Below are positions 11,816-23,628 of a stretch of 64,000 nt of DNA, piece by piece. Under the pieces are notes generated by a model. It saw only the letters and a list, made by a program, of their open reading frames with translations. It was not told the origin of the DNA and searched no databases. The translations under genes and the position numbers were made by a program. The DNA comes from Cynocephalus volans (lineage: Eukaryota > Chordata > Mammalia > Dermoptera > Cynocephalidae): contig NC_084478.1 in assembly GCF_027409185.1 (NCBI RefSeq), forward strand, positions 79,157,624-79,221,623, given 5' to 3'. Within the stretch, counting starts at the first letter, position 1, and each line of letters opens with the position of its first letter.

Positions 11816-12609
11816 AGGATCACATGGTCAAAGTTGTTGGCACACTGTGGCAGCCACAGCCAGGCCTTGTCCGTCACAACCAGATAGCAGACCCCACTTA
11901 GTGGCTCAGGAGGTCTGCATGTCATCCCCAGTTTCTCAGTTGCCCCAGAGGTCAAGCTAGCCCCCATCCCCTGCACTTAATGGTTTACTCAAATTCTCTC
12001 AACGGAGTCCTCACTATACTGCTGGATTTTTCCAGCATGCCTGGCACCCACTTCCATCCCACATCTCTCTTCTGAAGGTGGAAAACTAAACAGGCAGGGC
12101 TTTTAGGTATTCTGGCTCAAGTGCCAGTTTTCCTTTTCTCTCATTTGGCAAACTTAGAATGATCAGGGGATGGAGGCCTAACTAATAAACCAAAACAGGA
12201 GATTAGTGATGGGGGGCAAGAAACGCCAAGCCTGACTCAGCTTGAAGGTGCCAGAGTGGGCCCCTAATGACTTGGAGGGTTGGAGATGTCCACGTTCCTC
12301 TGCCCTGGTAAGCAACGTGTACCTTTCCTGTTTGCAAAGGGCTCCCAGGATTTGAGGCCCTCACATGACCATTTCTCCCAGGATACTCACCTTCACCTCC
12401 AAACTCATGCCACTGGTGACAGTAATAAGTCTCAAACTTTCCCATGTATGCTCATGAGACCCCTTAGCAGCTGTGGAAAGTGGACAGGAGAAATTGCTCT
12501 AGGTATACAGACCATCAATAAGGAGGAGTAGAGGGAGAAAAGGGGCTAGGATCCTAGTCAAGAGCAAGATAGCGAACTTTTCTCCCAAAGGTCAGCTTCA
12601 ATTTTGCAT
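11816..12609. other. Unassigned, mostly unique sequence
   Basis: No gene or repeat was recognised. Confidence 0.4.
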
Positions 12610-12790
12610 GTAGTTATTTGTTTTCCATCTGTGTTCTCCGATTTGGCTGTAGCCTCCTTGAGTTTAGGAATCTCCATCTCTTTTGTTCACTGTTATATCT
12701 GCAGTAGCTAGAACGGTGCCTGGCACACTGTAGGGCTGATAAATGGTGGCTGAATGACTGACTGAATGAACGAATGAGCAAAGCAGGCCA
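12610..12790 (+). repeat. L2 LINE 3' end
   Basis: The L2 3' text ('ttgttcactgttatatctgc', 'gaacggtgcctggcacactg') ends in a degenerate (TGAA)n tail ('gactgactgaatgaacgaat'). Confidence 0.8.
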
Positions 12791-14280
12791 AGGGAAGGAG
12801 CAGGGTCAGGAACAAGGTTGACAACAGTATAGAAACCAGGCCTGAGCAGAGCAGGCTATTCTTGTGGCCTCAGAGCCATAAGAGACAGGTGGAAGGATGA
12901 GGAAAGTGCAAATCCCCAGTGATCTGCTCAAAAGCCTTCAGTGAGGTTGGTTGCCCAATCTGCTGTACCCCCTACTCACACTCCAGCACCTGCAGTCTGG
13001 TGATATAATCCCTCATCAGCAAGTTCTGGGGAGACAGTAATTCTCCAGATGCCTAGAAGCTGTCAGCCCAGGACAGGATGGTTTCCTCACATCCCTGCTC
13101 TTTAGACCCAAATAACACTGTGTGCTATTGCATCTAATTAGGACAACTTGAATGTAATGGCTTATGTTTGACAATTTCTCAACAGCCCTTAAGCTCACTG
13201 GAAACCTCCCTCTGATGTGGGCTAGGAACCCAGTCCAGACGGACACTAAGAGACCATTAAACTCTGAACTAATGAGGACGCTGATTACCATGGAAACAGC
13301 AGTTTCTGGTGGCCTCCAAAGTGGAGCATGAATGGGGGTGGCAAAGTGGAAAAGGGTGTATGTGGAGGTACAAAGCAGGGAGCAGGAGCTGGGATATAGG
13401 GACCGCAGTATGGTAGAGGGAAGGAATTGCTATTTATTACTGACCTCCTTGGTGCCAGGCACTGAGCAGAGCATTTGACATCCCTTTGATTATCACAGCC
13501 CCTTGTAAGATAGGCATTAATTCTCTTGCCCTTCCCACCTCACTGACTGGCAAAGTATAACCGTTAATCAACAAGATGGCCTATCACCATTCCCAGTGCT
13601 TCTTATTGGAACAGGTAACCTCGAACTTCCTGCCATCTAATCCTTATCAAAAGCTCATTTGTGAGAAAATATATTCATTGAGAGATGCCTGAAGAGCAGG
13701 CAGCTCATCCATTGCTGGAGACATGTGGCTCTGAAAAGCAAGGCCTGTGCTCCAGAGGTTGGATCATAATCTCCAGATGGGGGAGTGTGTGTTGGGGAAG
13801 TAAGCTTCAGTCCAGAGCTGGAAAAGTCACATTTGTTATTATAATAACTATGGTTTCCTTAACACGAACTGCAGACAGGAAAGCTCAACATTTGCAAAGC
13901 TGCTTTTTCTGCACTTCGGGCCACAAAATCAAACCCACGCAATGGGGCTTGACATTCAAAAGTACCTGTCATCCCTTCTGCAGAATCTGAAAAAGCAATC
14001 TTGATTGCAGCAAACAAGCAGACTCTACGTGACTATTGCTATCATGCTATCAAAGTCCAAATGCTGTTTCTTTCAGAACCAGCATAACGGTTTTCTATAG
14101 TTATCATTGCTTTGATTCATTTTAAGCCACAGCGTTTAACTTCTTTGAAACATGCAAATGACAGTAAGGGAGGGTGTGAAGTGTTTGTTTACTTAAAACA
14201 TCATAGGGGAAGATGAAATAGATATACTTTGCCCTATTCCTCTTGCTATTACAACTAAAATCCCTGGATATCACAAATAT
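12791..14280. other. Mostly unique sequence with one MIR fragment
   Basis: An antisense MIR piece is at about 13425-13545 ('ggtgccaggcactgagcaga', 'taagataggcattaattctc'). Nothing else was identified. Confidence 0.45.
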
Positions 14281-14299
14281 AAGAAGACTCGGAAAGTTG

Positions 14300-14408
14300 T
14301 CAGCACCACGCTCAGCCAGTGAGCTAACCGGCCATCCCTACATAGGATCCGAACCGGTGGCCTTGTTTTTACCAGCACCGCACTCTCCTGAGTGAGCCAC
14401 GGGCCGGC
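14300..14408 (-). mobile_element. Dimeric tRNA-Ile-type SINE, tailless
   Basis: On the minus strand it starts 'gccggcccgtggctcact', passes a first B-box-like 'ggttcggatcc' and enters a second unit, 'ggccggttagctcact'. It stops inside that unit at 'gtggtgctga', with no A-rich tail. The flanks repeat: 14284-14299 'gaagactcggaaagtt' and 14409-14424 'gaagactctgaaagtt'. The SINE joins these target-site copies directly at both ends. Confidence 0.85.
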
Positions 14409-14639
14409 GAAGACTCTGAAAGTTGGAAAGAAGGCAGAACACCTAGGGTCCTCAGGATAAGAAGAATGACAGGAATTTTCTCTTTGCCTCATATATCCCA
14501 GACTTGGAGTTGGAAAAGCCAGCAACCAAAACAACACTAACAGGTGCAGACAAAAAGAGCCCCAGCAAAAGCCTGTGAACTTGAAGACAGAATAATTAAA
14601 ATTACCGCATCTAAACAACAAAGAGAAAACAGACTGAAA

Positions 14640-15097
14640 AAAAAATGAATCTAGAGAATGAGAAGACGAGCCACAGACTGGGAGAAAATATTTGCAATAG
14701 ACGTTCCTGATAAAGGACTGTTATGCAAAATATTCAAAGAGCTCTTAAAACTCAAATATAAGAAAATGAACAACTTAATCAAAAACATTGTACTTCATTA
14801 AGAAATTGCAAATTAAAACAACAATGAGATACCACTACACACCTATTAGAATAGTGAAAATTAAAAAGCCTAACAACATCAAATGTCGGGAAGGATGTGG
14901 GGCAAGAGGAACTCTCATTCACTGCTGGTAGGAGTTCAAACGGTAGAGCCACACTGGAAGGCAATTTGGCAGTTTCTCACAAAACCAAACAGACTTCTAC
15001 CATATGATTTTCAGTAGTCACGCTCCTTGGTATTTACCCAAATGAGTTGAAAACTTGTTTGCACACAAAAGCCTGCATGCAGATGTTAATAGTAGCT
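14640..15097 (+). repeat. Old L1, ORF2 3' end, left part
   Basis: Sense L1 text includes 'agactgggagaaaatatttg', 'aacaatgagataccactaca', 'aaggatgtggggcaagagga' and 'cacacaaaagcctgcatgca'. It continues at 15975, after the nested antisense L1. Confidence 0.85.
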
Positions 15098-15974
15098 ATA
15101 TTTTTTTTTATCAAAACATAGTTGATTATACATATGTGTGCGGTATAGAGTTGACTATCAGTACTTGTGTACAATATGTGATGGTCAAATCAGGATAGTT
15201 GGCATACTCATCACTACAATACATCATCATTCTTTGTGTCCATTAACCAATTTCTGAAACCTCCTCTCCCTCTTTCCACTTCTAGTAACCACAGTTCTGT
15301 TCTCTACTTCTGAAAGTTCAACATATTATCATGATTGTTGTTTCTTTCTTTTTTTCTCTTTCTTTATCATTTATTTGCTTATTTATTTATTTATTTATTT
15401 AGCTCCCACGTATGAATGGGGACATGTGGTAGTTCTCTTCCATGCCTGGCTTGTTTCACTTAACATAACTCACTGTGAATGGCAGAATGTCACTCTTTTT
15501 TATGGCTGAGTAGTATTCCACTGTGTATATATATATCACATTTTCCTTATCCAGTCATCTGTCGATGGACATTTAGGTGGTTCCATATTTGGGCTATTGT
15601 AAACAGAGCTGCAATGAATATAGACATCATCATGTTGAAGGGATATCTGCACTCCTATGTTTTTTCTATTTCTGTGAAGGAAGTCATTGGTATTTTGATG
15701 GGAATCACATTGACTCTGTAGATGGCTTTGGGTAGCATGGACATTTTCACTATGTTGATTCTTCCAATCCAAGAGCATGGAATGTCTTTCCATCTTTTTG
15801 TGTCTTCTTTAATTTCTTTTGGCAGTGATTTGTAGTTCTCATTGTAGAGATCTTTCACCTCCTTGGTTAAATTGATTCCTAGATATTTTATTTTTTGTTT
15901 GTTTGTTATTGTAAACGGGCTTGCTTTCTTGGTTTCTTTTTCTGCTAGTTCATTGGTGAAATATAAAAACGTTC
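15098..15974 (-). mobile_element. Younger L1 inserted antisense, 5'-truncated and internally deleted
   Basis: It begins with the complement of a poly(A) tail. It then reads as antisense L1 3' UTR, the end of ORF2 ('tggctgagtagtattccact') and, from about 15655, a separate upstream piece of ORF2 encoding [20 protein letters not shown]. About 1 kb of ORF2 is missing between the two pieces. The host L1 is duplicated at the insertion: 'atagtagct' occurs at 15089-15097 and 15975-15983. Confidence 0.82.
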
Positions 15975-16600
15975 ATAGTAGCTTTATTTATAATTGCCAA
16001 AACTTGGAAGCCATGAAGATGTCTTTCAATAGGAAAATGGATGAATAAATGGCGATGCATTCAGACAAAGAAATATTATTCAGCCCTAAAAAGAAATGAG
16101 CTATCAAGGTATGAAGAGACATGGAGCAATCTTAATTGAGTATGACTAAGTGAAAGATGCCAATTTGAAAACGCTACATACTGTATGATTCCAACTATGT
16201 GAAATCCTGGAATTGGCAAAACTATAGAAACCATAAAAAGATCAGTGGTTGCCAGGGGTTAGAAGAGAGGGAGGCATGAATAGGCAGAACTCAGAGGATT
16301 TTTAGGGCAGTGAAAATACTCTGTATGATACTATAATGGTAGATACATGTTATTATACATTTGTCCAAACCCATAGAATGTACAACGCCAAAAGTGAACT
16401 CCAATGTACTTTGGATGATAATAATGTGTCAACATAGGTTTATTGATTATCTCAAATGTGCCACTCTGGTGCAGGATATTGATAGTTGGGGAGGCTATGC
16501 CTACATGAGGAAGGGAATATATGGAAACTATGTACTTTCCACTCCATTTTGCTCTGAACCTAAAACTGCTCTAAGAAATAAAGTCTATTAAAATCTTTTT
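15975..16600 (+). repeat. Old L1, right part (ORF2 end and 3' UTR)
   Basis: It resumes exactly where 15097 stopped ('tttataattgccaaaacttg'). It then runs through 'gtggttgccaggggttagaa' to an 'aataaagtctattaaaat' 3' end. Confidence 0.82.
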
Positions 16601-17455
16601 TAAGGATAAATAGAGCCTCGGGGACCTGTAGGACAACAACAAAGGGTCTAATGTACCTGTCATCAGAGTCTTGGAAGAATAGGAGAAAGAGGGTGGGGCT
16701 TAAAAGTATTCAAAGAAGTTGGGGCTGAAAACTCCTGAAATTTGGCAAGAGACATAAACCTACAGATGGAAGAAGCTGGGCAAAGCCCAAGTGGGATAAA
16801 CTCAGAGAAATCCACACCAGAGAGAGAAACAACACCTTATCAATAAAGGAAAAACAGTTTCAAAAACAGATTTCTCATCAGAAACCATGGACACCAACAA
16901 AAAGTGGTGCAACATTTCTCAAGTGCTGAAAGAAAAAAATCATGAACCCAGAGTCCATGATTTCACCTCCAGTGAAAATATCTCTCAAGAGTGAAGAGGA
17001 AATCAAGACATTCTGAGATGAAGGAAAACTAAGAGAATTTGGCACAAGGAGGCCTGAAGGAATGGCTGGACCAAGTTGTCTCAACAGAAAAGGTAACAGA
17101 AGAAATCTCTGAAAGTCAGAAAAGAAGCAAGAACATGACAAGCAAAACTGTTGTGTAAATACAATAGACTTTCCTTCTCCCCTTGAATTGCCTAAACTAT
17201 GTTTGAAGTTTGAAGCAAAAATTAGAAAAGTAATGTGGTTCTCAATGTATGTAGATGTTATTTAAGAAAATTGTATTATAAAGGGTAAAAGGATGTAACA
17301 GGGGCTAAGTCTTCTACACTTCACTCAAACTGGTAAAATGACAACATCAGTAGGTTTCGATAAGACACACACACTTAAATGTAATACCTAGAGCAACCAC
17401 TAAAAAAGCTATAAAAGGGGATACACTCAAAAATACCACAGGGAGCTAAGAGAGA
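16601..17455 (+). repeat. Old L1M/HAL1-like, ORF1 3' end region
   Basis: The sense text matches the end of an L1 ORF1 and the inter-ORF region: 'agaaaccatggacaccaaca', 'caagtgctgaaagaaaaaaa' and 'agtgaaaatatctctcaaga'. It continues as ORF2 beyond the Tigger1 element at 20220. Confidence 0.7.
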
Positions 17456-17712
17456 AAGAAAGAAGGAAAGAAAGACCACAGTGGTGCATTGGACTTGCAG
17501 AGGGAGAAAGCACACCTGGGGATACAAAGTGGAGGGGGGGGAAGAGGGGAGGGAGGTTGGGGATTAATTGGGTGGGGGACGTGGGGTATAATCGTTATTT
17601 GTGGTAATGAGCATGCTGCCAGTATTGTTCCAGCCATCACATCTTGGGCACTAGTGGTGACGGTCAGCTTTGGACCCCATGAATATTTTTAACCAAAAAA
17701 AAAAAAAAAAGA
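17456..17712 (+). mobile_element. Short 5'-truncated L1 3' end with poly(A)
   Basis: It has a G-rich stretch, then text related to the 3' UTR of the full-length L1 at 53302 ('ccccatgaatatttttaacc'), and ends in A16. An 'agaaa'-type repeat occurs on both sides, too short to be sure. Confidence 0.55.
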
Positions 17713-18139
17713 AACTATAGGCATACCTCGTTTTATTGCTCTTCACTTTATTGCACTTTGCAAATACTGCATTTTTTACAAATTAAAGGTCTGTGGCAAC
17801 CCTCTGTCAAGCAAGTCTGTTGGCACCATTTTCCCAACAGCATGTGTTGACTTACTGTCTCTGTGTCACATTTTGGAAATTCTCATAATATTTCAAACCT
17901 TTTCATAATGATTATATCTTTTATGGTGATCTGTGATCAGTGATCCTTTATATTACCATTGTAATTGTTTTGGGGCACCATGAACCATGCCTATATGAGA
18001 TGGCGAACTTAATCTATAAACTTTGTGTGTTCTTACTGCTTCACTGACTGGCTGTTCTTCCATCTCTCTCCCTTTCCACAGGGCTCCCTATTCCCTGAAA
18101 CACAACAGTATTGAAATTGGGCCAGTTAATAACCCTACA

Positions 18140-19875
18140 ATGACCTCCATATGTTCAAGTGAAAGGAAGAGTTGCAAGTCTCTCACTTTAAATCAAAAGC
18201 TAGAAATTAAGCTTAGTAAGGAAAACATGTCCAAAGCCAAGACAGGCCAAAATCTAGGCCTGTTGCACAAAATAGTCAAGTTGTAAATGCAAAGATAAAG
18301 TTCTTGAAGCAAATTAAAAGCCTTACCCAGTGGATACAAGAATGATAAGAAAGTGAAACAGCCTTATTGCCGATATGGAGAAAGTGTTAGTGGCCTGGAT
18401 AGAAGATCAGACCAGCCACAGCATTCCCTTAAGCCAAAGCCTAACCCAGAGCAAGGCCCTAATTCTCTTCAATTTTATGAAGGCAGAGAGTTGAGAAAGC
18501 TTCAGAAGAAAAGTTTGAAGCTAGCAGAGGCTGGTTCATGAGGCTTAAGGAAAGAAGCCGTCTCCATAACATAAAAGTAAAAGGTGAGGCAGCAAGTGCT
18601 GACGTAGAAGCTGCAGCCAGTTACCCAGAAGATCTGGCTAAGATCATTGATGAAGATGGCCACACTGAGCAACAGATTTTCTATGTTTATGAAACAGCCT
18701 TCTATTGGAAGAAGATGCCGTCAAGGACTTTCCTAACTGGAGAGGAGACGTCAATGCCTGGCTTCAAAGCTTCAAAGGACAAGTTGACTCTCTTGTTAGG
18801 GGCTAATGCAGCTGGTGACTTTAAGTTGAAGCCAGTGCCCATGGACCATTCTGAAAATCTTAGGGTCCTTTAGAATGATGCTAAATCTACTCTGCCTGTG
18901 CTCTAATAACGGAACAATAAAGCCTGGATGACAGCACATCTGTTTACCACATGGTTTACTGAATATTTTAAGCCCACTGTTGAGACCTATTGCTCAGATA
19001 AGAAGATTCTTTTCCAAATGTTACTGCTCACTGACAATGTCACCGAAGAGCTCTGATGGAGATGTACAAAGATATTAATGTGGTTTTCATGCCTGCTAAC
19101 ACCGCATTCATTCTGCCCCCCGTGGACCACGGAGTGACTTCAACTTTCAAGTCTTATTATTTAACATACACATAAGGCTATAGCTGCCATAGATAGTGAT
19201 TCTTCCGAGGGATGTGCGAAACAAATTGAAAACCTTCTGGAAAGGATTCACCATTTTCGATGTCATTAAGAACATTCGTGAGTCACGGGAGGAGGTCCAA
19301 ATAACATTAACAGGAATTTGTAAGAAGTTGATTACAATCCTCAGGGATGATTTTGTGGGGTTCAAGACTTTAGTAGAGAGTAACTGCTGATGTGGTAGAA
19401 ATATCAAGAGAACTAGAATTAGAAGTGGAGCCCGAAGATGTGACTGAATTGCTACAATCTCATGATAAAACTTTAACAGATGAGGAGTTGATTTTTATGG
19501 ATGAGCAAAGAAAGTGGTTTCTTGAGATGGAATCTACTCCTGGTGAAGATGTTGTGAACATTGTTGATATGACAACAGAGGACTTAGAATATTACATAAA
19601 CTTAGTTGACAAAGCAGCAGCAGGATTTGAGAAGACTGACTCCAATTTTGAAAGAAGTTCTACTGTGGGTAAAATGCTATCAAACAGCATCACATGCTAC
19701 AGAGAAATCTTTCACGAAAGGAAGAGTCAATCAAGGTGGCAAATTTCATTGTTGTCTTATTTTAAGAAATTGCCACAGCCACCTCAACCTTCAGCAACCA
19801 ACACCCTGATCGATCAGCAGCCACCAACATCAAAGCAAGACCCTCTCACCAGCAAAAAGATTAGGGCTTGCTGAC
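18140..19875 (+). pseudogene. Tigger1 transposase pseudogene
   Basis: Pieces of a pogo/CENP-B-type transposase run in order. They comprise an N-terminal helix-turn-helix part (18140-18560, e.g. SERKSCKSLTLNQKLEIKLS), a middle part (18538-18873) and a C-terminal acidic part (19392-19874). The frame is broken by stops and indels. The block of the DDE domain near 19030-19060, where the family has an Asp-Asn motif, is shifted by a deletion. It cannot encode an active enzyme. Confidence 0.9.
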
Positions 19876-19999
19876 AGCTCAGATGATTGTTAGCATTTTT
19901 TAGAAATAAAGTGTTTTTTAAATTAAAGTATGTACATTTTTTTAGACATAAGGCTATTTCATACTAGCACACTACAGTACAGTATAAACATAACTTTTA

Positions 20000-20102
20000 A
20001 GGGCCGGCCCGTGGCTCACTTGGGAGAGCGTGGTGCTGACAACACCAAGTCAAGGGTTAAGATCCCCTTACTGATCATCTTTAAAAAAAAACAAAAAAAA
20101 AC
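20000..20102 (+). mobile_element. tRNA-Ile-type SINE inserted in Tigger1
   Basis: It starts 'gggccggcccgtggctcact', has 'gtggtgctgacaacaccaag' and 'gggttaagatcccc', and ends in an A-rich tail. The target-site duplication is 'cataactttta' at 19989-19999 and 20103-20113. Confidence 0.92.
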
Positions 20103-20827
20103 CATAACTTTTATATGCACTGGGAAACCAAAAACATTTGTGTGAGTCACTTTATTGCAATATTAACTTTATCACAGTGGTCTGTAACTGAACCTACAAT
20201 ATCTCTGAGGTATGCCTGTAAAAATAAGTCAAAATTAAATTACAAAGAAATGTTCAGGTAACCCACAGGAAGGCAGTTAAAAGAAAACAGAGGACAAACA
20301 GAAAACAAAAAATTAAATGGCAGACTTAAGTTCTAACATATCGATAATTGCCTTAAATATAAATGATCTATGTACACCAATTAAAAGACAGAAATTGCCA
20401 GAGTAGATTAAAAAACATGACCCAACTCTATGCTGTCTACAAGAAACTCACTCCAAATATAATGAGATTGGGAGGTTAAAAGTAAAAGGATGGAAAAATA
20501 TATATCATGCAAACATTAGTAAAGAAAAAGAAGGGGTTATATTAATGTCAGATAAAGTAGATAATAGAGCAAAGAAAATTACTGGAGTCAAAAAGATGCG
20601 CTACATAATGATAAAAGGATGGGTACACCAAAAATATATAGAGATCCTAAGATGTGTAGGATTTGCAACAGAAGCGCAAAATACACGAGGCAAAACCTGC
20701 TAGAACTAAAAGGAAAAATAGAAAAAGACACAATTACAGTTGGAGACTTCAAAACTCCTCACTCAACAACACATATAAGAATTAAACAGAAAATCAGTAT
20801 CAGAATACACATTTTTTCAAGCGCCCA

Positions 20828-21217
20828 TGACATAGTTTGGATATGTTTGTCCCCCGAAGCTCATGTTGAAATCTGATCCCCAACATGGCAGTATTGGGAG
20901 GTGTTTGGGTCATGGGGGCTGATCCTTCATGAATAGATTAATGCTCTATGGCGCAGAGGGTGTAGGGGGTGAGTTCTGGCTCTATTAGTTCCCAAAAGAG
21001 CTGGTTGTTAAAAAAAACCTGGCACCTACCTCCACCCCTGCTTCCTCTCACCATGCAATCTTCTCGCACTCACTGGCTGCCTGCCATGAGTGGAAGCAGC
21101 CTGTGGCCCATGCCAGATGCAGCTGTCCCAGAATGGTGAGTCAAATAAACCTCTTTTCTTTATAAATTACCCAGTCTCAGGTATCTGTTACAGCAACACA
21201 AAAATGGACCTAATACA
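20828..21217 (+). mobile_element. MST-type MaLR solo LTR
   Basis: It starts 'tgacatagtttggatatgtt' and contains 'tgggaggtgtttgggtcatg', 'gccatgagtggaagcagcct' and the polyadenylation region 'aataaacctcttttctttat'. It ends 'ggacctaataca'. It is flanked by the 5-bp duplication GCCCA (20823-20827 and 21218-21222), typical of ERVL-MaLR insertion. No internal viral genes are present. Confidence 0.9.
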
Positions 21218-22649
21218 GCCCATGAAACATTTATTAAGATAGACCATATTCTGGGCCATGAATAAACCCCAACACATGTGAATGAATTGAAATCATAAAG
21301 AAGTGTGTTCTCTAACCACTAAGGAATCAAAGTAGAAATTAATAACAGAAAGATAACAGGAAAACCTGCAAACTCTTGGAAGCTAATAACTCACTTCTAA
21401 ATAATCCATTGGCCAAAGAGTCTCAAGGGAAACCAAAAAATACATTGCACTGAATGAGAATGAAGATACAATATATCAAAACTTATGAGATATAGTTAAA
21501 GTAGTACTGAGAAAGCAATTTATAGTACTAAATGCATACATTAGAAAAAGAGGAAAAGTCTGAAATCAATGATCTAAGCTCCCACCTCAAGAACCTAGAG
21601 AAAGAGCAAACTAAACCCAAAGCAAATAGAAGGAAGGAAATAATAAACAACAGAAATCAGTGAATTGGAAAAAAGAAAAGCAAAAGAGAAAATCAATGAA
21701 ACAACAAGTTAGTTTTTTTTAAAAGATCAATAAAATTGACACATCTCTAGCAAGACCGACAAAGAACAAAGAACAAAAGAGAGAAGACAAACCACCAATA
21801 TCAAGAATAAAGCAGGAAATACCACTACAGATCCTCCAAACGTCAAACAATAATAATGTAATGCTACAAACAACTCTACACACAAGTTGAGTACTTAGGG
21901 GAAAAAAATGGATCAATTCCTCAGAAAATACGAACTACCAAAATTCACTCAATATGAAACACATAATTTGATTAACCCTATTAAGGAAAATGATTTTGTC
22001 ATTTTAAAATTCCCAAGAAAGAAATCTCTTGGCCCAGATGGTTTCACTGAAGAATTCTACCAAACATTTAAGGAAGAATTAATACTGATTTTACGCAATG
22101 TCTTTCCAGAAAATAGAAGAGGAGGGAATGCTTCCAAATTTATCTTATGAATCTAGTATTAACTGATACTAAAGCTAAACAAAATAGTACCAAAAAGAAA
22201 AGTACGTACCAATATCCCTCATGAATGTAAATTTTCAAATCCTTAACAAAATATTAGCAAATAGAATTCAGCCACATATAAAAAGAATTATAAACCATGG
22301 CCAAATGGGATTTCTTCCAGGAATGCAAGACTGGCTCAATACTTGACAATCAATTGATGTAATCTATCATACTAACAGGCTAAAGAAGAAAAATCACATG
22401 AACATATAAATCGAAGCAGAAAAAAATTTTTGACAAAGTTCAATATTCATTTATGTCAAAAACTCTCAGAAAATAAAGAGAAATAGAGGGGAACTTGATA
22501 AAGAGCATCTACAAAAAACCTACATCTAATATCATATTTAACAATGAAAGACAAAATGCTTTCCCCCTAAGATCAAGAACAAAACAAGAATGTCTGCCCT
22601 CACCACTCATATCTAACATAGTGCTGGATGTTCTAAGCATGCAGTAAGG

Positions 22650-22673
22650 CAAAAAAAAAAAAAAAAAAAAAAA
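22650..22673 (+). repeat. Poly(A) tract (24 A) inside the old L1
   Basis: An uninterrupted A run lies in the RT region of the old L1 and is probably a slippage expansion. Confidence 0.85.
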
Positions 22674-23520
22674 GGAAATAAAAGGCATACTGATTGGAAA
22701 GGATAAAATAAAACTGTCCCTATTTACAGATGACATGATTGTGTACATAGAAAATCCCAAGGAATCTACCCAAAAAAACTCCTAGAAATAAGTGAGTTAA
22801 GCAAGGTCATGGAACACAAGATAAACATACAAAACTCAATTGTATTTCTATATTCTACCAATGAACAAGTGAACACCAAAATTAAAAATATAATACCATT
22901 TACACTCACTCAAAAAAAATGCTTAAGTGTAAATCTAACAAAATATGCACAGGATTTATATGCTGAAAACTATAAAGTGTTAATGAAATAAATCAATGAA
23001 GATCTAAATAAATGTAGAGACATACCCAGGTGTTCATGGATTGGAAGACTCAACAGAGTAAAGATATGGATACCCCCAAAATTGTTATGAGAATCCCAGC
23101 AAGTTTTTTTTTATAGATATAGACAAGAGTATTCTAAAGTTTATACAAAAAGACAAAGGAATTAAAATTGCTAAAACGATTTTGGAAGAGAGGATAAAGT
23201 TGGAGGAAATGTTCTACTTGATTTCAAGACTCACTACATAGCTACAGTGACCAAGAGTGTATGGTGTTGGTGGGAGGACAGACACATAGATGAATGGTAC
23301 AAAACAGAGAACCCAGAAATAGAGCCACACAAATATGCCCAACTGATTTTTGACAAAGGTGCAAAACCAGTTCAGTAGAGGAAGCATAGCCTTTTCAACA
23401 AATGGTGTAGGAACAATTGGACCTCCCGAGGCAAAAAAATGAACCTCAACCTAAGTCTCAAACCTTACACAAAAAATAAGGTCAAAATAGATCACAAATT
23501 TAATTTTAAACATAAAACTA

Positions 23521-23628
23521 GGGCTGGCCTGTGGCTCACTTGGGAGAGCGTGGTGCTGACAACACCAAGTCAAGGGTTAAGATCCCCTTTCCGGTCATCA
23601 TTTAAAAAATAAAAAATAAAAAAATAAC
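23521..23628 (+). mobile_element. tRNA-Ile-type SINE inserted in the old L1
   Basis: It has the same short structure as the SINE at 20000: 'gggctggcctgtggctcact', 'gtggtgctgacaacaccaag', 'gggttaagatcccc', A-rich tail. The target duplication is unclear. Confidence 0.88.

Larger units (their letters stand above)
17717..20219 (+). mobile_element. Tigger1 DNA transposon, nearly full length
   Basis: This is a pogo-type (Tc1/mariner superfamily) element with terminal inverted repeats 'taggcatacctcg' at the left and 'gaggtatgcctgta' at the right. The internal sequence follows Tigger1 from end to end, about 2.4 kb without the inserted SINE. It sits inside an old L1 (16601-17455 continues at 20220) and is itself interrupted by a SINE at 20000-20102. 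It therefore inserted after the L1 and before that SINE. Confidence 0.93.
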
